From the NCBI GenBank assembly GCA_935421135.1, contig OW285189.1, positions 1,350,179 to 1,414,178 on the forward strand: a stretch of 64,000 nt of DNA, read 5' to 3'. Positions 1 to 12,200 of this stretch are shown here, piece by piece. The notes below the pieces were generated by a model. It was not told where the DNA came from, ran no database searches, and saw nothing but the letters and a program-made list of their open reading frames with translations. Origin of the DNA: Bugulina stolonifera (lineage: Eukaryota; Bryozoa; Gymnolaemata; Cheilostomatida; Bugulidae). The translations under genes were made by a program, and so were the position numbers. Each line of letters starts with the position of its first letter. The first letter of the stretch is position 1.

Positions 1-325
1 AAAAATACTATATATAAAATTGGCCAACCCCCCTACCGAGCAGCTCTTTTGGTATGAAGGAATAAAACTGCTGCTGACAGAAATACAATGTAACGATATA
101 ACCAACTGCTCAGGTTTACTAGTGTGAAAAACTGGAAATAAATGAAATAATCACCACAAAGTAGACAAGAATATTACATTTACTACTGTAGGTATATCCA
201 ACACGCACATAACTTGATAATGTACGCAAGAACAGCACTAACATCTTAGCATCTATCTACAGATACTATAGTGTATATATAGGCTTGTATACTATGGTAG
301 AGCAAGAATAAAAATGCAGCCTCAC

Positions 326-496
326 GTTTTGTACACGAGTAGGGAGTAGAAAGGTGTTTATTCATGCTCAACTGCACTGGCTTATCAGAGTCGCCTATAC
401 CCACACACTCCACTCGGATCTTCTCCAATCTTTTAACAGTTGAGAGCTGACGCAGTCTCTCCTCTCTGAATAATTCCACAGCTGAACTGCTGCTGC
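326..496 (-). CDS. MRPL39: Mitochondrial ribosomal protein L39, internal exon (partial gene)
   Basis: Read on the minus strand, this exon encodes a leucine/arginine-rich helix followed by the segment VELFREERLRQL, then RLEKIRV and the signature MNKHLSTPYSC. The pattern LFxxExxRQLSxVxRxEKIxV...MNKxxSTPYSC is characteristic of MRPL39, a large-subunit protein of the mitochondrial ribosome with a TGS/threonyl-tRNA-synthetase-like fold. A GTGAGG donor follows the codon for Lys at 325-324. The acceptor is one of several AGs in a CAG run near 482-497, so the 5' boundary is uncertain by a few codons. The remaining exons should lie to the left of the window. The first exon, with a targeting peptide, should lie upstream (above 500) but was not identified. 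Family assignment comes from remembered motif similarity, not a search. Confidence 0.7.
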
Positions 497-602
497 TGTG
501 ACATCTAGTAGCATTGCATGGACTAGAGTTGATCAAATGCACGTACACTGCAACCCAAATACATATATCAGGCATCATTGGAGAGACTCCATACCTTATC
601 AT

Positions 603-1145
603 TGGTGCCCAAGTCTACAGCTAGGAAGGCTGTGTTCATCCTAATGCTGTGCTATAGGCTACTGGCGAAGTTGTTTACTCATGACAATGCATAATTAGCA
701 ACTGCATATTCCAGTGGCCGAGCACAATAATCACAGATTCTCACATCCTCACCAAACAACTTGGAGTAAGTCCCATTCCACTCATCAACTCACTTTATAC
801 AAGTCATGACCATTCTACCAATTACTAGGTGGTTGGTTAAAGTGAATAATGACTTTATAATAAACACTAGGAATGATGCAACATAAAACTAGAAGATTAG
901 GAATGTAGGAGCAAAGCCGTCAAATTTGAACTAGATTTATTAGTTTGAAACTTCACATTCAAGCCCTTTAGCCAGCATATAAAATAAGTTTGATTCGTAC
1001 ATGAATTGTGGGAGCGTGTATAAAAATCTTCAGCAGGGCAGAAAGGTTATAGGCCTACATGTAATATCGTAGCAACACCGAAATTGCATGACATCAGAAC
1101 AGTATGAGAAAATATAGTACCAACGAGATACAAGAACAAAAGACG
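603..1145. other. Non-coding, nothing recognised
   Basis: AT-rich sequence upstream of the MRPL39-like exon. The MRPL39 first exon could lie here, but I see no convincing exon, RNA gene or repeat. Confidence 0.4.
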
Positions 1146-1150
1146 GTACT

Positions 1151-1809
1151 CAGTGGCGGATCCAGCAATGGAGTAAGGGTGGTGCAAAATTGATAGTTGG
1201 GCCATTTCTTGAGGTAAAACTTCAGTTTTCATGCGCGGCGCGCTTCATGCTCTATCACACTGTATTACAGCGTCCGTTCCAGCTGGGGGTTTGGGGGGCG
1301 CTGTTCAGCTCATTCAGTTAAATGAGTTGGTGGCAAGTTAAGTTAGGTTGAATAGTAGTAACTAACCTATAATTGCTTTGTTTTAAAGCAAAACATAAAT
1401 GATAATAAATGATATATTTATTCAATGAACAATATAATTATATATGCAAAGTAAATAAAAATATTTATCTTTTTATCTATTCTATGAGCCGGCCTAGAAA
1501 TAAATAGAATAGGTAAAAAGTTTCTTGTAACTAAGATTTGACAATGGTGCTCATTCAACTCTGGCTTATAAATGGCAAAAATGGTTGGAATATTTACATG
1601 GATCAAGAAATATGATAACATATCACATGTTTTTGAACCCCTATGCATTACAAAAACATATTTCTGTGTTAGGTTGACACACACATTTGAATAATTAACA
1701 AAAATAATCAACAAAACAAAAAAAAATTAAAAAAAAAAAGTTTACAAAAAAATTTGAAATTTTCAGTGGTGCAAATGCACCACTTGCACCACCCCTGGAT
1801 CCGCCCCTG
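1151..1809. mobile_element. Non-autonomous hAT-type element with 5-bp target duplication
   Basis: The left end reads CAGTGGCGGATCCAG and the right end, reverse-complemented, reads CAGGGGCGGATCCAG, so 14 of 15 terminal bases match. The element is flanked by the direct repeat GTACT (1146-1150 and 1810-1814). CAG...CTG ends with a 5-bp duplication fit the hAT5 subgroup. At 659 bp it has no transposase-like reading frame and is presumably mobilised in trans. A poly-T/A stretch near 1720-1750 is internal. Confidence 0.75.
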
Positions 1810-2104
1810 GTACTGCTCCAATTATCAGTTAGGTCTCGCCAGACTTGTATGTTAATAGTGCAATGCGGTATAATTAATACAGCCAAGACGGGAGTCACAT
1901 AAGAAAACACAGCAATTATATACGATTACGCTGGATTACACAATGTAGGTAATTAATGTTCGACACATCATTGGTAGATGCACAGTTAGTATCTTTATAG
2001 GTTAGGTCAGAGATTGGGGTCGGACTTCTTATATACTCGTATATACAGTAGCCCTACGTACAATGTACAATGTATGCAATACATATGTAGGTCCATATAA
2101 TTTA

Positions 2105-2253
2105 TGTGTTTACATTCCAAATAGAGCGATCCAAAACTGAGCATAAAATTTTCAGTTTGATTCAGTCTTTTTCCTAAACTCTAAAAACCAAATTAAAGCA
2201 AGACAGCTTCGGTTTCATTCAGCTTTTTTAAAAATCAAAACCACCCAGCACTA
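2105..2253. repeat. Terminal fragment of the 14.6-kb hAT family
   Basis: The right edge ends in CCACCCAGCACTA. Reverse-complemented, it begins TAGTGCTGGGTGGTTTTGAT and continues through a stretch resembling the left end of the hAT element at 14592-15584, including a CTGAATGAAAC motif. No partner terminus or clean target duplication is visible, so this is a truncated copy. Confidence 0.55.
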
Positions 2254-3838
2254 GTATTTACATGTAGCTCCTTCCATTGCTTGGCATCACCTCCCAGCTC
2301 ACTTGAAGGCCTGCGAGCACAGATATCCATTATTAAACCTCACAAATAGAAGTTTTTCACAGATTTGTGAATACAATTGCGCCAATAGTTCAATAAGCAT
2401 CAGTTTGCAAAGAATTTTGGTTGATTTTCATAAAGCTAATAATTGAGATCATAAACGTAGGCCTATTGATATTCTTAGTAGGCCTTGACCACTATCATTA
2501 TACAAGATTATGGTTTCGAAAAAGGAACAAGAATTGAACTTTTAGTGATAATTTGTCAGCCTTTGTGAATAAGAAGAAATCCATGCAGGTGTAACAATCT
2601 CATTGGATTGAAAATGGCTCCTTATTAATTATCCAAATTGATGTTGGAGTGAGATGATAGGCGAACTCTGCAGCTGTAATAAGAGTGAATTTACACTGGG
2701 GAGGGTGTCTACTACCAAATAAGAGTTACACCTCCATCCCATACCACCCTCTCCACCCACTTCAACTTTATACATAGCCCCTATAAAGATGATATTATTA
2801 TAAATATACGTATTATATTCAATAACTAAATCATATAATGTATTTACATGTAAATTAATAATAATTATTAATTAAGACACTATAGTTTAGTTCTGAACAC
2901 CACTGTTATCAATAACGTTTAGATAGATAGGCCTATAGACCTACTATGTCAGATTGTTATTGAGAGAAATGCAGCTATATTTTTTCTTCTATTTTCAGTT
3001 GACTAGCCATTTGTTTGAATCATGACCAAGTGACTTGAATTTTAACTTAAACTCAAAATCAAATATGCAAAGTCAAGCAGCATTATAATTATTCATAACT
3101 CATTTTTATTTAGCAGCTCTTTTGTTGCGTTTGATTTTAGATTTTCATTTTGATTTTCTCACACACCACACTCGTGTGTGTAAAGTCGTCAGAACTTAAT
3201 TGTTTTTTGTATGTTTAATTGTTTTATGCTAATGTCACTGTGCTATTTTTGTATTTTTCGTGTTATCATGTGCTATTTATAGTTTTTTATTTGCTATGAT
3301 TAGCCTCAGTCATACTCGTACATCCAGAGCATAGCTCACTCTGAGTTCTGGGCCAAGAGGCTTACATGAGATAGGCTAATCATAATTTAATTTAAAAAAA
3401 CTGAAAACCACAACATACTGAAAGGAAGCAATAGGAATAGCATAAATCTAGACCAGCCTGGAAGGAACAAACTGTTTCCATACTCATTACTCTACTTAAC
3501 AGTGAGACTACTTAAAACCAAGATTGGCTGCTCACAAACAAAGCATCATGATCTTGATGATACGAATGATCACGAAAGTAGGGGTATATGTATCTGTTCA
3601 ATAATATCACCATTATTATCAATTATGATGATCTGATGATCATTGCTAAAAGATTAATTATTTATATCTACATTGTATATAAAATATCCTTATCATAATA
3701 AAAATTACCTGAACTGAGTACTCGGAACGCGGGTTTACTAGTCATAATTATTCATATGTATCTTATAAACCATTTGTGAGCAAAACCCATAGAATTCAAT
3801 GACAGATTTAGTACAAAACATACATGCATGAAAGTATA
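2254..3838. other. Non-coding AT-rich stretch
   Basis: No exon-like frame is supported. A segment at about 3165-3205 (GTGTAAAGTCGTCAGAACTT) is nearly repeated at about 19800-19825, suggesting an old dispersed repeat. Otherwise nothing is recognised. Confidence 0.35.
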
Positions 3839-3846
3839 GCTTGGTG

Positions 3847-6800
3847 CAAAGTGGTACAATAACAAAGTGGCGACAGTCTCTATTTTCGACAACCTAAATG
3901 TGGTGCGCATGCGGACAGGATGTATTTCGCCATTGAGGTGCTTTTAGCACCGGAAGTTCACACCCAAAGTATATAAGATTGTAATGGTAGAAATTTTTTA
4001 CCTTCAGAAAACTGCATACCAACTCTTAAGATTTTAAAAACTTTTTCTATCCTGGAACATGGACTGTTAAGAAATATTTTTCTTTAAGATTAATTTAATA
4101 TGAATAAATTTTCAACTCTAGCTGGAGAGGAATTGGGGTGAGAAGAAAGGGTATAAAATTAAGTCAAACAGTGTACTCATTTGCGGGCTTTCCTTTTAAA
4201 TTCTGAGTACAGGAAATTCTTATTGGCGGCTGATTTGATTCAGTGAAGCAGTCCTCGTTGTAAAATCTAAAATAAATGCTATTTTATCTCTATATATAGT
4301 TGAAGAATATATTATGACTGTGGTTTAGCGTGGCGCTTCAGGTATATTTCCGCTGATTAAACAGTGTCACACCTGTGATAATAAACTTGGGTCGAAAATT
4401 AGACATATAATAATATAAATTATTTTTATTTTATAATAATATATAATCACATTATTACTTAATTATTATGATCAAGTCTGAAGTTATCATGGTCATAATC
4501 ATAACAATCACAATGATACTTAATGATTATATTATTTATATTAATATAATTAATTATTATTATAATAATATTTGTATATATGATTTAAATATTTAATAAT
4601 TAAATCTAATGGAAACGTTTGTATTTTTAAATTTTTATTTTATTAATCATTTTATTTGTTTACATAAACCCAGAAGTAAACTAATCTACTAACAATATAA
4701 TATTATTTACATTCTAGGCCTAATGTTATAATAATCATTATACAATGTTAATGTGATATTAGAACTAGGCATAATGTGATATTTATTCATATTAGAGTTT
4801 CGGTCTTTTGCCCAATAATATAATCACTTATAGCATTTTTGAATGAAAAATTTACTATTCGGTAAATAGCTTAATCTACATAATATTTATTTAGGTATGT
4901 ATCAAGCTCTTTAGCATTGCTATATTGAGCAGTTTGTTAGATGGATAGTAGTCTAATACTAAATTTTATTAGGTCTATATATAATTATTAATTTTAAGTA
5001 CACCTACTTTTGCATGTGTTCAGTATTACATTGAATGGCTACCATTGGTAAGGCCGGTACAAATTGGCAACACTCACTTGTAGCACGAAGCGCATTGTGG
5101 AGTTGGTTAACTCGATGGACAGCCCAATTTTTCTATAATATAATATCTGGAATGTCTATTTTAGTGCTTCATGATGCCACACTGCTGTGCTTATGGCTGT
5201 AAAAACACTGCTAAAAGCAACGATGTTATCATGCATCGATTTCCGGCAGGTCCCTCTCGGAAAAGGCAATGGGCAGCTAGAATTAATCGATTGGATAAGA
5301 ATGGCTCACTATGGATGCCCACCGACAATGGGCGTCTTTGCTCAGTAAGTATATACACCTGTCGATGATTATTTTTGCTGATTGGATTAGTCCACCACTT
5401 TTCATTGTAACTGATTACAAAGAAATGTCCACTGTTACCAGTTTTATTTGTTTTCTATCATCTGGTGTTGTTTACACACCTGATTTATTACTTGGGATGT
5501 CATGCATAATATGATAGTACATTTTAATATAATTTTCCTATACAGAAACACTTTGAAGATGATTGTTGCGCTGTCCGAATGGGTGATGGCTGTAAAATTT
5601 TGAAGCCAGATTCATGCCCTTCAATATTTGCTCATAAAGATCAGTCTCACACAAGAAGAAAAAGATTGCGTCTTCCTTCATTAACATGCACTACTTCAGA
5701 ACCAGCAAACACGCCTGTTCAGTTTGATCACTCGTATTATAGCAAAGGTGAGCTATGATGAATGTTGTTTGATTCTTCTGTCAATACCACTAGTATATAC
5801 TGCATGATACATGATGAACATTTAGCATTCTTTTCAATGTTTTAGATTTGAACCCATCTAGTACTGAAACCCCCAATGAAATATTTCATGCCCTATATAC
5901 TGTTCACCGATATTTTTAAACTTAATTTTTAGGTTGAAAAGATGAAAGAAAGTGATCGATATTGCTCTCTGACTTTAGACGAAATGTCTCTGCAGGCCCG
6001 AACCGAGTATGACTCCTCTACAGGGTCAGTGATGGGACAAGTGACCTTGCCAAGTCATAAAGGGGTAGCTACTCATGGACTTGTCTTCATGCTCTCTGGC
6101 ATTTGTACCCGATGGAAGCAGACAGTAGCTTTCCACTTCACAGGTTGTAAATTCTTACTGAATGTAGCTTGTTGGGACAGGTGCAGAGCCGTACAAATAG
6201 CCTTTGTTGTTTGTCAGACACCAATACAGGTTCTCGTTTGGGTCAATTCTAATTTTTGCAATCACAAGAGTAGATCTCAGGCTATAGAAAGGCTGTACAG
6301 TACTGCACTTGTCAGAGCTTGTTTGCTTAGCTTGTTTATAGTTAGTTTGATTGCACTACGTTTCCATTGTTCGAACTAGCTTACAGCTCGCACCAATTAT
6401 AGCTGTGGTTAGCAGTGCGTACTAAGCCATCCCATGAACTAATAATAGCTCGCTCTAGTCGTTGGCATATAGCCAGCTCGCATGACATCGTACTGAGAGT
6501 ACACACTGACTGAGCTCACTAAATGACTGTGAGCTGAGTCATCCCATGGCTCGAGCTGAGCTTAAACTGCACTGAGTTCGAACCATGGAAAGCCAGTGTC
6601 GTTGTATTGTTATATAGCCATTTACATATATGCTACCAAGCATTTCAAATTTTGATGTTGTTACTGCTTCGATCTATTCCATAGTAATCCTCTAACTAGC
6701 ACCACCAATTTTTTCTTTGTAGGTCTCAAGAATTTACAATTCATGATGTGTGATTGGAATACAATACTTCTGGCTTGCATTTGCTCAAATCATCAAACTC

Positions 6801-8303
6801 AAGTCACCTAAAATATATATTTTATTTTCGCTTCGCCGTGAATTTTTTGACATGTCTATAAGTTGATGCAATGTTGTATAATGTACCATTGTCGATTTGA
6901 TATAGTTCTTTTCATATTCTATAATATTTGTTTAGGCACACATAATATGCTGAGGTAATCCTAAAAATCCCATGACTTTGGTTCTGCTGGCATAGTTTTG
7001 AATGGTCAAATTTAAATACGCAAATCTGCAATTTCCTATACTAAGCATTTGTTACTAACTTTCTTGACCATCAACAATATTATTGTTGATGGTCGGGTCT
7101 GCCTTGTCGCTGTGTTCTGTTTTCTCTATTTTAGCTATGATGATGTATAGCCCATGAACATGGTGAGATATGGCGAAAGCCTGATATGGTGTTAGCCATT
7201 TCTGCATGCGCTGGATACATGAACTTCTTTTGCACCCATAGTTAGTCATTATATGATATTATTGCATTTTTTATCTGATATAAATATGTGTCTGAATTCA
7301 ATTTAATGCATGCCTTACTAATGATGCCTTTTGTATATACTTTTATGAAACTTGTCTTGCAGGCAGCAGTACAGACGGAGCTGTGTATCACGACATTATT
7401 ATAGATATTATAAAGAGGGCACACGCTATTGGCCTGTTTGTGGCCAATGTCACTAGTGACATGGGGAGCAGCAACCAAGCAATGTGGAGATCTTTTAGGA
7501 TTGGTGTGACACGGACTCTGCCTCCATGCTATGCTATTGTGCATCCTTGCGATGACAGTAGAAAGCTTTACTTCATGGCAGATGTGCCTCACGCAGTAAA
7601 GAACCTAAGATCAGCTCTATGTGGAAGTTTTCTTGGTTCAAAATGTATGGCTATGCGTCATCTTGCAAAAAAAATCAAGCAGACCATGCATGTTGTTAAG
7701 TGATTAGTGTGTAAATTATCTATTCTTATGTGTATTTAGTATTATTATGTTACTTACCATGCAACTTACTATGTATATTATGCATGATATAGGAGTATTG
7801 AACAAAACTTATAAAATGTTTACCTAATTGTACAGCATAAATAATTTGTAGTTGTCATAATTTTATGTGCATGTAGTTACTGTATTCTACAGCTGTGATA
7901 TTACATGTCTTGTTATGGCTTTATAAGTTTGCCATAAATAAAGTATGAACAAGCATCAATGCCAGTGTTTCTCTCTGCTAATGCCTTCATAGGTACATGT
8001 ACAAGGTAGGCCTACATGTACATGTATATACAGTGTAATACCATTCGAAGAACTATTGTCTTACTGTGTGCTATATTACTTCCAATTGCCAGTTTATGAT
8101 CCCGAAAGTGAGGTTCTGCTACTCAATAGACATTTAGCTACAATGTGGTGCATTTAGAAGTCTTCCAAATCAATTAGTATCAAAGATATAGGGTTGACAA
8201 ATCCACCATAACTACGCGGCCTGTCTATAGTAAAAGGCGTGACCGAGCACCATAATGGCGTCCAATAGGCTCGTTGTCGCCACTTTGTTATTGTACCACT
8301 TTG
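3847..8303 (+). mobile_element. P-element-like DNA transposon (THAP/P superfamily), complete ends
   Basis: The two ends are perfect 29-bp inverted repeats (3847-3875 and 8275-8303) starting CAAAGTGGTACAATAACAAA. They are flanked by an identical 8-bp direct repeat GCTTGGTG (3839-3846 and 8304-8311). Eight-base target duplications are the hallmark of P elements. The 4457-bp interior carries plus-strand exons of a THAP-domain transposase (separate entry), embedded in very AT-rich DNA. The identical ends and unmutated target duplication imply fairly recent insertion, although the coding part looks incomplete. Confidence 0.9.
5171..7643 (+). pseudogene. P-element transposase remnant (THAP zinc finger plus RNase H core)
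   Basis: Proposed exons are 5171-5344, 5546-5747, 5846-5901, 5933-6143 and 7363 to about 7643. The first two encode a THAP C2CH zinc finger: CCAYGC near residues 5-10, LCSKHF across the splice, and the DSCPSIF box that corresponds to the AVPTIF motif. The fourth exon carries CSLTLDEMS, the first catalytic Asp of the P/THAP9 RNase H fold. It splices in phase with the fifth, which carries VTSDMGSSN and ADVPHAVKNLRSAL, matching the second Asp and the D-x2-H-x2-KN region. The third exon needs a weak GTTCAC donor. The usual zipper region and the whole C-terminal third are not found before the element ends at 8303. I therefore read it as a deleted copy, unable to transpose itself. Confidence 0.75.
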
Positions 8304-8311
8304 GCTTGGTG

Positions 8312-9276
8312 TATTGTGGTTGAGTTCAAATGTTGTCCGGGTTTTCTAATACGCCCCGCACTATAAGCCACTAGCTATATGTAGTTTCACGGTCGATATC
8401 ATAGGCGGCTGCCATGTTTTTTGTTCAGCAAAAATGTCGAGTTGTGTCCTCAATACTGGCAGGAGAGCCTTACTCCTAATACGACTACATTACCAACCAC
8501 TGCACTGCCTTCTATGTGGTTTCCATGCGGTTGGCAAAATACTGCTAGTAAATACTATGCACACATCTCATTGAAATATTTACATAATTATCTTTCTATA
8601 GTTCCTAGCTCTTTCCACTACACTCTCCGCAAGTTTGTACCCATCACCATTTAGTCAGTCAACACAATTAGAGCATCTTGCTGCAACTAATATACATTGT
8701 ATATACAGTACTTGTACATCATTTATCTGCATAAAGCAACATATACCACAATGTGCTATGGAGAGTTTGTAGGCTTAGGTGCACAAGGAGCCCTCATGTT
8801 TTTATCAATAGCATCTATTCTACTCTATAGATCCCTACAAACATAAATGTGCGAGACAGTGAATGATGCATACCAATATACAGTAGATTGTATTGATTGC
8901 AGAGTAAAAATTACCTAGACTGCCTAGAGTGAGAGCATACAGTTGATACATAAGATAGTCCATGTAATAGAGAACTTGGTACAATCATAGGGTAAGGCGT
9001 AGATAAAACAGGAGTGAGCATTGATAACCTCCACATTAGTTCAGACATCACCTGATGTAGTTAATAACTTACTAAATGAGCACCTGTTCAAACAGCACAG
9101 CAGAATATTGAAATACTATACATTGCAGTAATAAACATACAAAATGTACATAATATGTACGATACAAAACACCAACATAATATTGGCCACTGGTATTACC
9201 AGATATTATCACAGACTGAATAAGGGCACTTGCTAGCACCGGGTACGTGTAGACTAGTTATATCTAGAGTCCAGAG
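8312..9276. other. Intergenic stretch between P element and LRRC42-like gene
   Basis: A 48-codon plus-strand frame at 8434-8580 begins MSSCVLNTGRRALLLIR and could be a mitochondrial-type leader exon with a GTAAAT donor, but there is no further support. The 3' UTR of the minus-strand LRRC42-like gene should occupy the right part. No clear polyadenylation signal was found. Confidence 0.3.
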
Positions 9277-12200
9277 TCATGTGTACAAGGATAATATGCC
9301 TTCATCATCAACTGAAGTTTTAACTCTCTTGGAATGTGGAGTTGTCTTATCAAGTCTCAATTGTCCCATTTCAATGGCATCTAGAATAGAGAGAGAAATA
9401 GTCGGTCAGTCAAGATACAAGCAGGATAGAAATCACAGGCTATGTGCCAGATAGAGCATGAACAACAATTCGGCCAGCCAATGTTATCTACCCACAGAAA
9501 ATAGCTATACCAATGCGGAATTGTCTGACTTCCAAATTAGCTTGTCATGAAATTTGATCACCTTTCTACTAAACATGTGGTATAGACTGAGCAGTATACA
9601 TGCAGGTAACATGTGATATAGACTGAGTAGTATACATGCAGGTAACATGTGGTATAGACTGAGTAGGATACATGCAGACAACATGTGATATAGACTGAGT
9701 AGTATACATGCAGGTACCATACTTGGGTTGATTGAAGTTCTTTTTCGTCTAGCCCTCAGCTGATCTTCGGAAGATGTTCTTACAAATACGAGTGTCTCTC
9801 CATCACACGGATCTATAAAACAGAACATGATATGATATGGTGTGGTCAGTGAACACGTCTGATATGATGTGGTCAGTGAACGCGTGTGATATGGTGTGGT
9901 CAGTGAACACGTGTGATATGATGTGGTCAGTGAACACGTGTGATATGGTGTGGTCAGTGAACACGTGTGAGATGGTGTGGTCAGTGAACGCGTGTGATAT
10001 GGTGTGGTCAGTGAACACGTGTGACATGATGTGGTCAGTGAACACGTGTGATATGGTGTGGTCAGTGAACACGTGTGAGATGGTGTGGTCAGTGAACGCG
10101 TATGATATGGTGTGGTCAGTGAACACGTGTGATATGGTATGGTTAGTGAACATGTGTGATATGGTGTGGTCAGTGAATGTATGAAAGTATATATTCACAC
10201 TATATATATAATATACATGTATATTATATGCTCATACTAGTGAACGGTGGATCATGCTTCCTGTAGAATCGAGACGTCGTGTCAGAGCTACACATGTCCT
10301 GGATGTGGAGAGCCAACCAACCACTACTTTTGATCTCTTGTAGTATACTGTCTTCTCTACTGAACATGGCGATCCCAGTAGCAGAAATATGATGTGCCTG
10401 CATTGCAAATAAATTCCCTTGCAATAAATATACTATATATTAGGCATATGTGGAAACTGTACTGGTTCATATAGGACTGCTTTCAATATCCGAACACAGC
10501 CTAAGCATTCAAGCGTGACTAATGCTTGATCTGAAAGGAAATCCCCTGTTAGCAATAACTATTATTACCAGGCACGCCTGACCTAGGGTTATATTATTGA
10601 ATAAAATAAATTTTTATTGCTGCAGATTGCTATTTATAAAACTTGCATGTGCTATATCGGAATATGCCTAGTATACACCATATAAGTACATTTATATATT
10701 TCACTTGATATAAATTTACAACATTATCACACGAAGCAGGGGCGTAACTTTTGAAAAATTTTTGGGGTGGCTAGAAGTCGGGTGTTTATGCAGGCCATCG
10801 GCCTGCCCGAGCGCGGAGCGCGAGAGCGGGGTGGGTGCGGGAGGGGCGCAGCGCCCTCCCGCAAGGGGGGTCCGGGGGTCTCCCCCGGAAAAAAATTAGA
10901 AAATTACTACCTAGATATGCAATTTCGGGACGTTTAAGGTGTAAAATTACTGCTCAAAATAATTGGATATTAGATATGTATAGTCAAGTAAATCAAAGTA
11001 GCACAAGACAGTTGAAATTTTTCACGCTGTGATACATTAAACTGAGCTTTTCATCAACAGATATAGAATAAGTTTGAGCGCCGAAAAAATATAGGCTAAA
11101 TTGGTTCTCTAAGTAATTATTCCTCACTACTAAAGCTTCACTAGAAATTAGACCTATATTATCTCAACTAGGCCACCTTAAGCACACTAGATCTGACATT
11201 ACTAGTACTGACTAGTCTACTTAAACTACTGACCAGGATACTATCATGATACAAAATAAAAATACAGAAACAAAAAAAATAATAAACGGATAAGTCTGCT
11301 AACACTAGCGCCAAAAGATTTTGCGTTTTAATTCTCCAGAAAAAATATTTTTTCCTACACTGACAAGAATAAGAATAGAATCAATTAATTAAATAATACA
11401 ACATTCATATATTGTCATTATAATTTATTATTATAATAATAATTATTGGTGGCTACATGAGTGGGGTTTTGATATTATTAAAAATATATATTAATAAAAT
11501 ATAATAATAATAAATTAATATTTATATAATAATTATATAAATATTAATTTATTATTATTATATTTTTAATTTTATTAATATCGATTTTTAATAATATCAA
11601 AACCCCACTCATGTAGCCACAAAATCCAGCAATAAGTTTTGCTCACATACATGCTAACAATCTACTTGGAAGCCTATACAATGTTCATCTTTTTATTGGA
11701 GGACGGAGGTTGTAAAGAAGCAGTTATAACTTAAAATGTAGCAACAAGTTATTTGGTCTGTACGGAAAATTCCAAGTTATGTAGCTTGAGATTAAAGTAA
11801 TTCATGGAGCCGGTTTGGCTTTATATTCAATATAATCTACATATTGTGCAACTGCAATTATAAGTAGCTACAAACCTTGGGCTAATCACCCTGATTGTAA
11901 ATAATGATTGGCTATTTCTAGTAATCCGATGATTTGATTGGTTTGTGGAAAAGTAGCGTGTCGCATAAACTATATTCTATACTACGTCCTTAGAAATACG
12001 TAGTAAGGAAAACTTTACCGCGGCCATAGGAGAAGATAACTCTATGGCCGCCGTAGAATTGATACCCCTAAATTCAAAAACACCATTTTTGGGCCACTTT
12101 ATTTTGAAATTTAGGGGCGGCCATGCCGCTCTGCCGCCCCTAAAGTTACGGCCCTGCGAAGTACATGCACATGTAGAATGGAACACTGTCTTACCCTTAT

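Noticed and set aside
9803..10198. Repetitive 115-131-residue frames on both strands
   Set aside because: Translation of the 27-bp minisatellite within an LRRC42-like intron.
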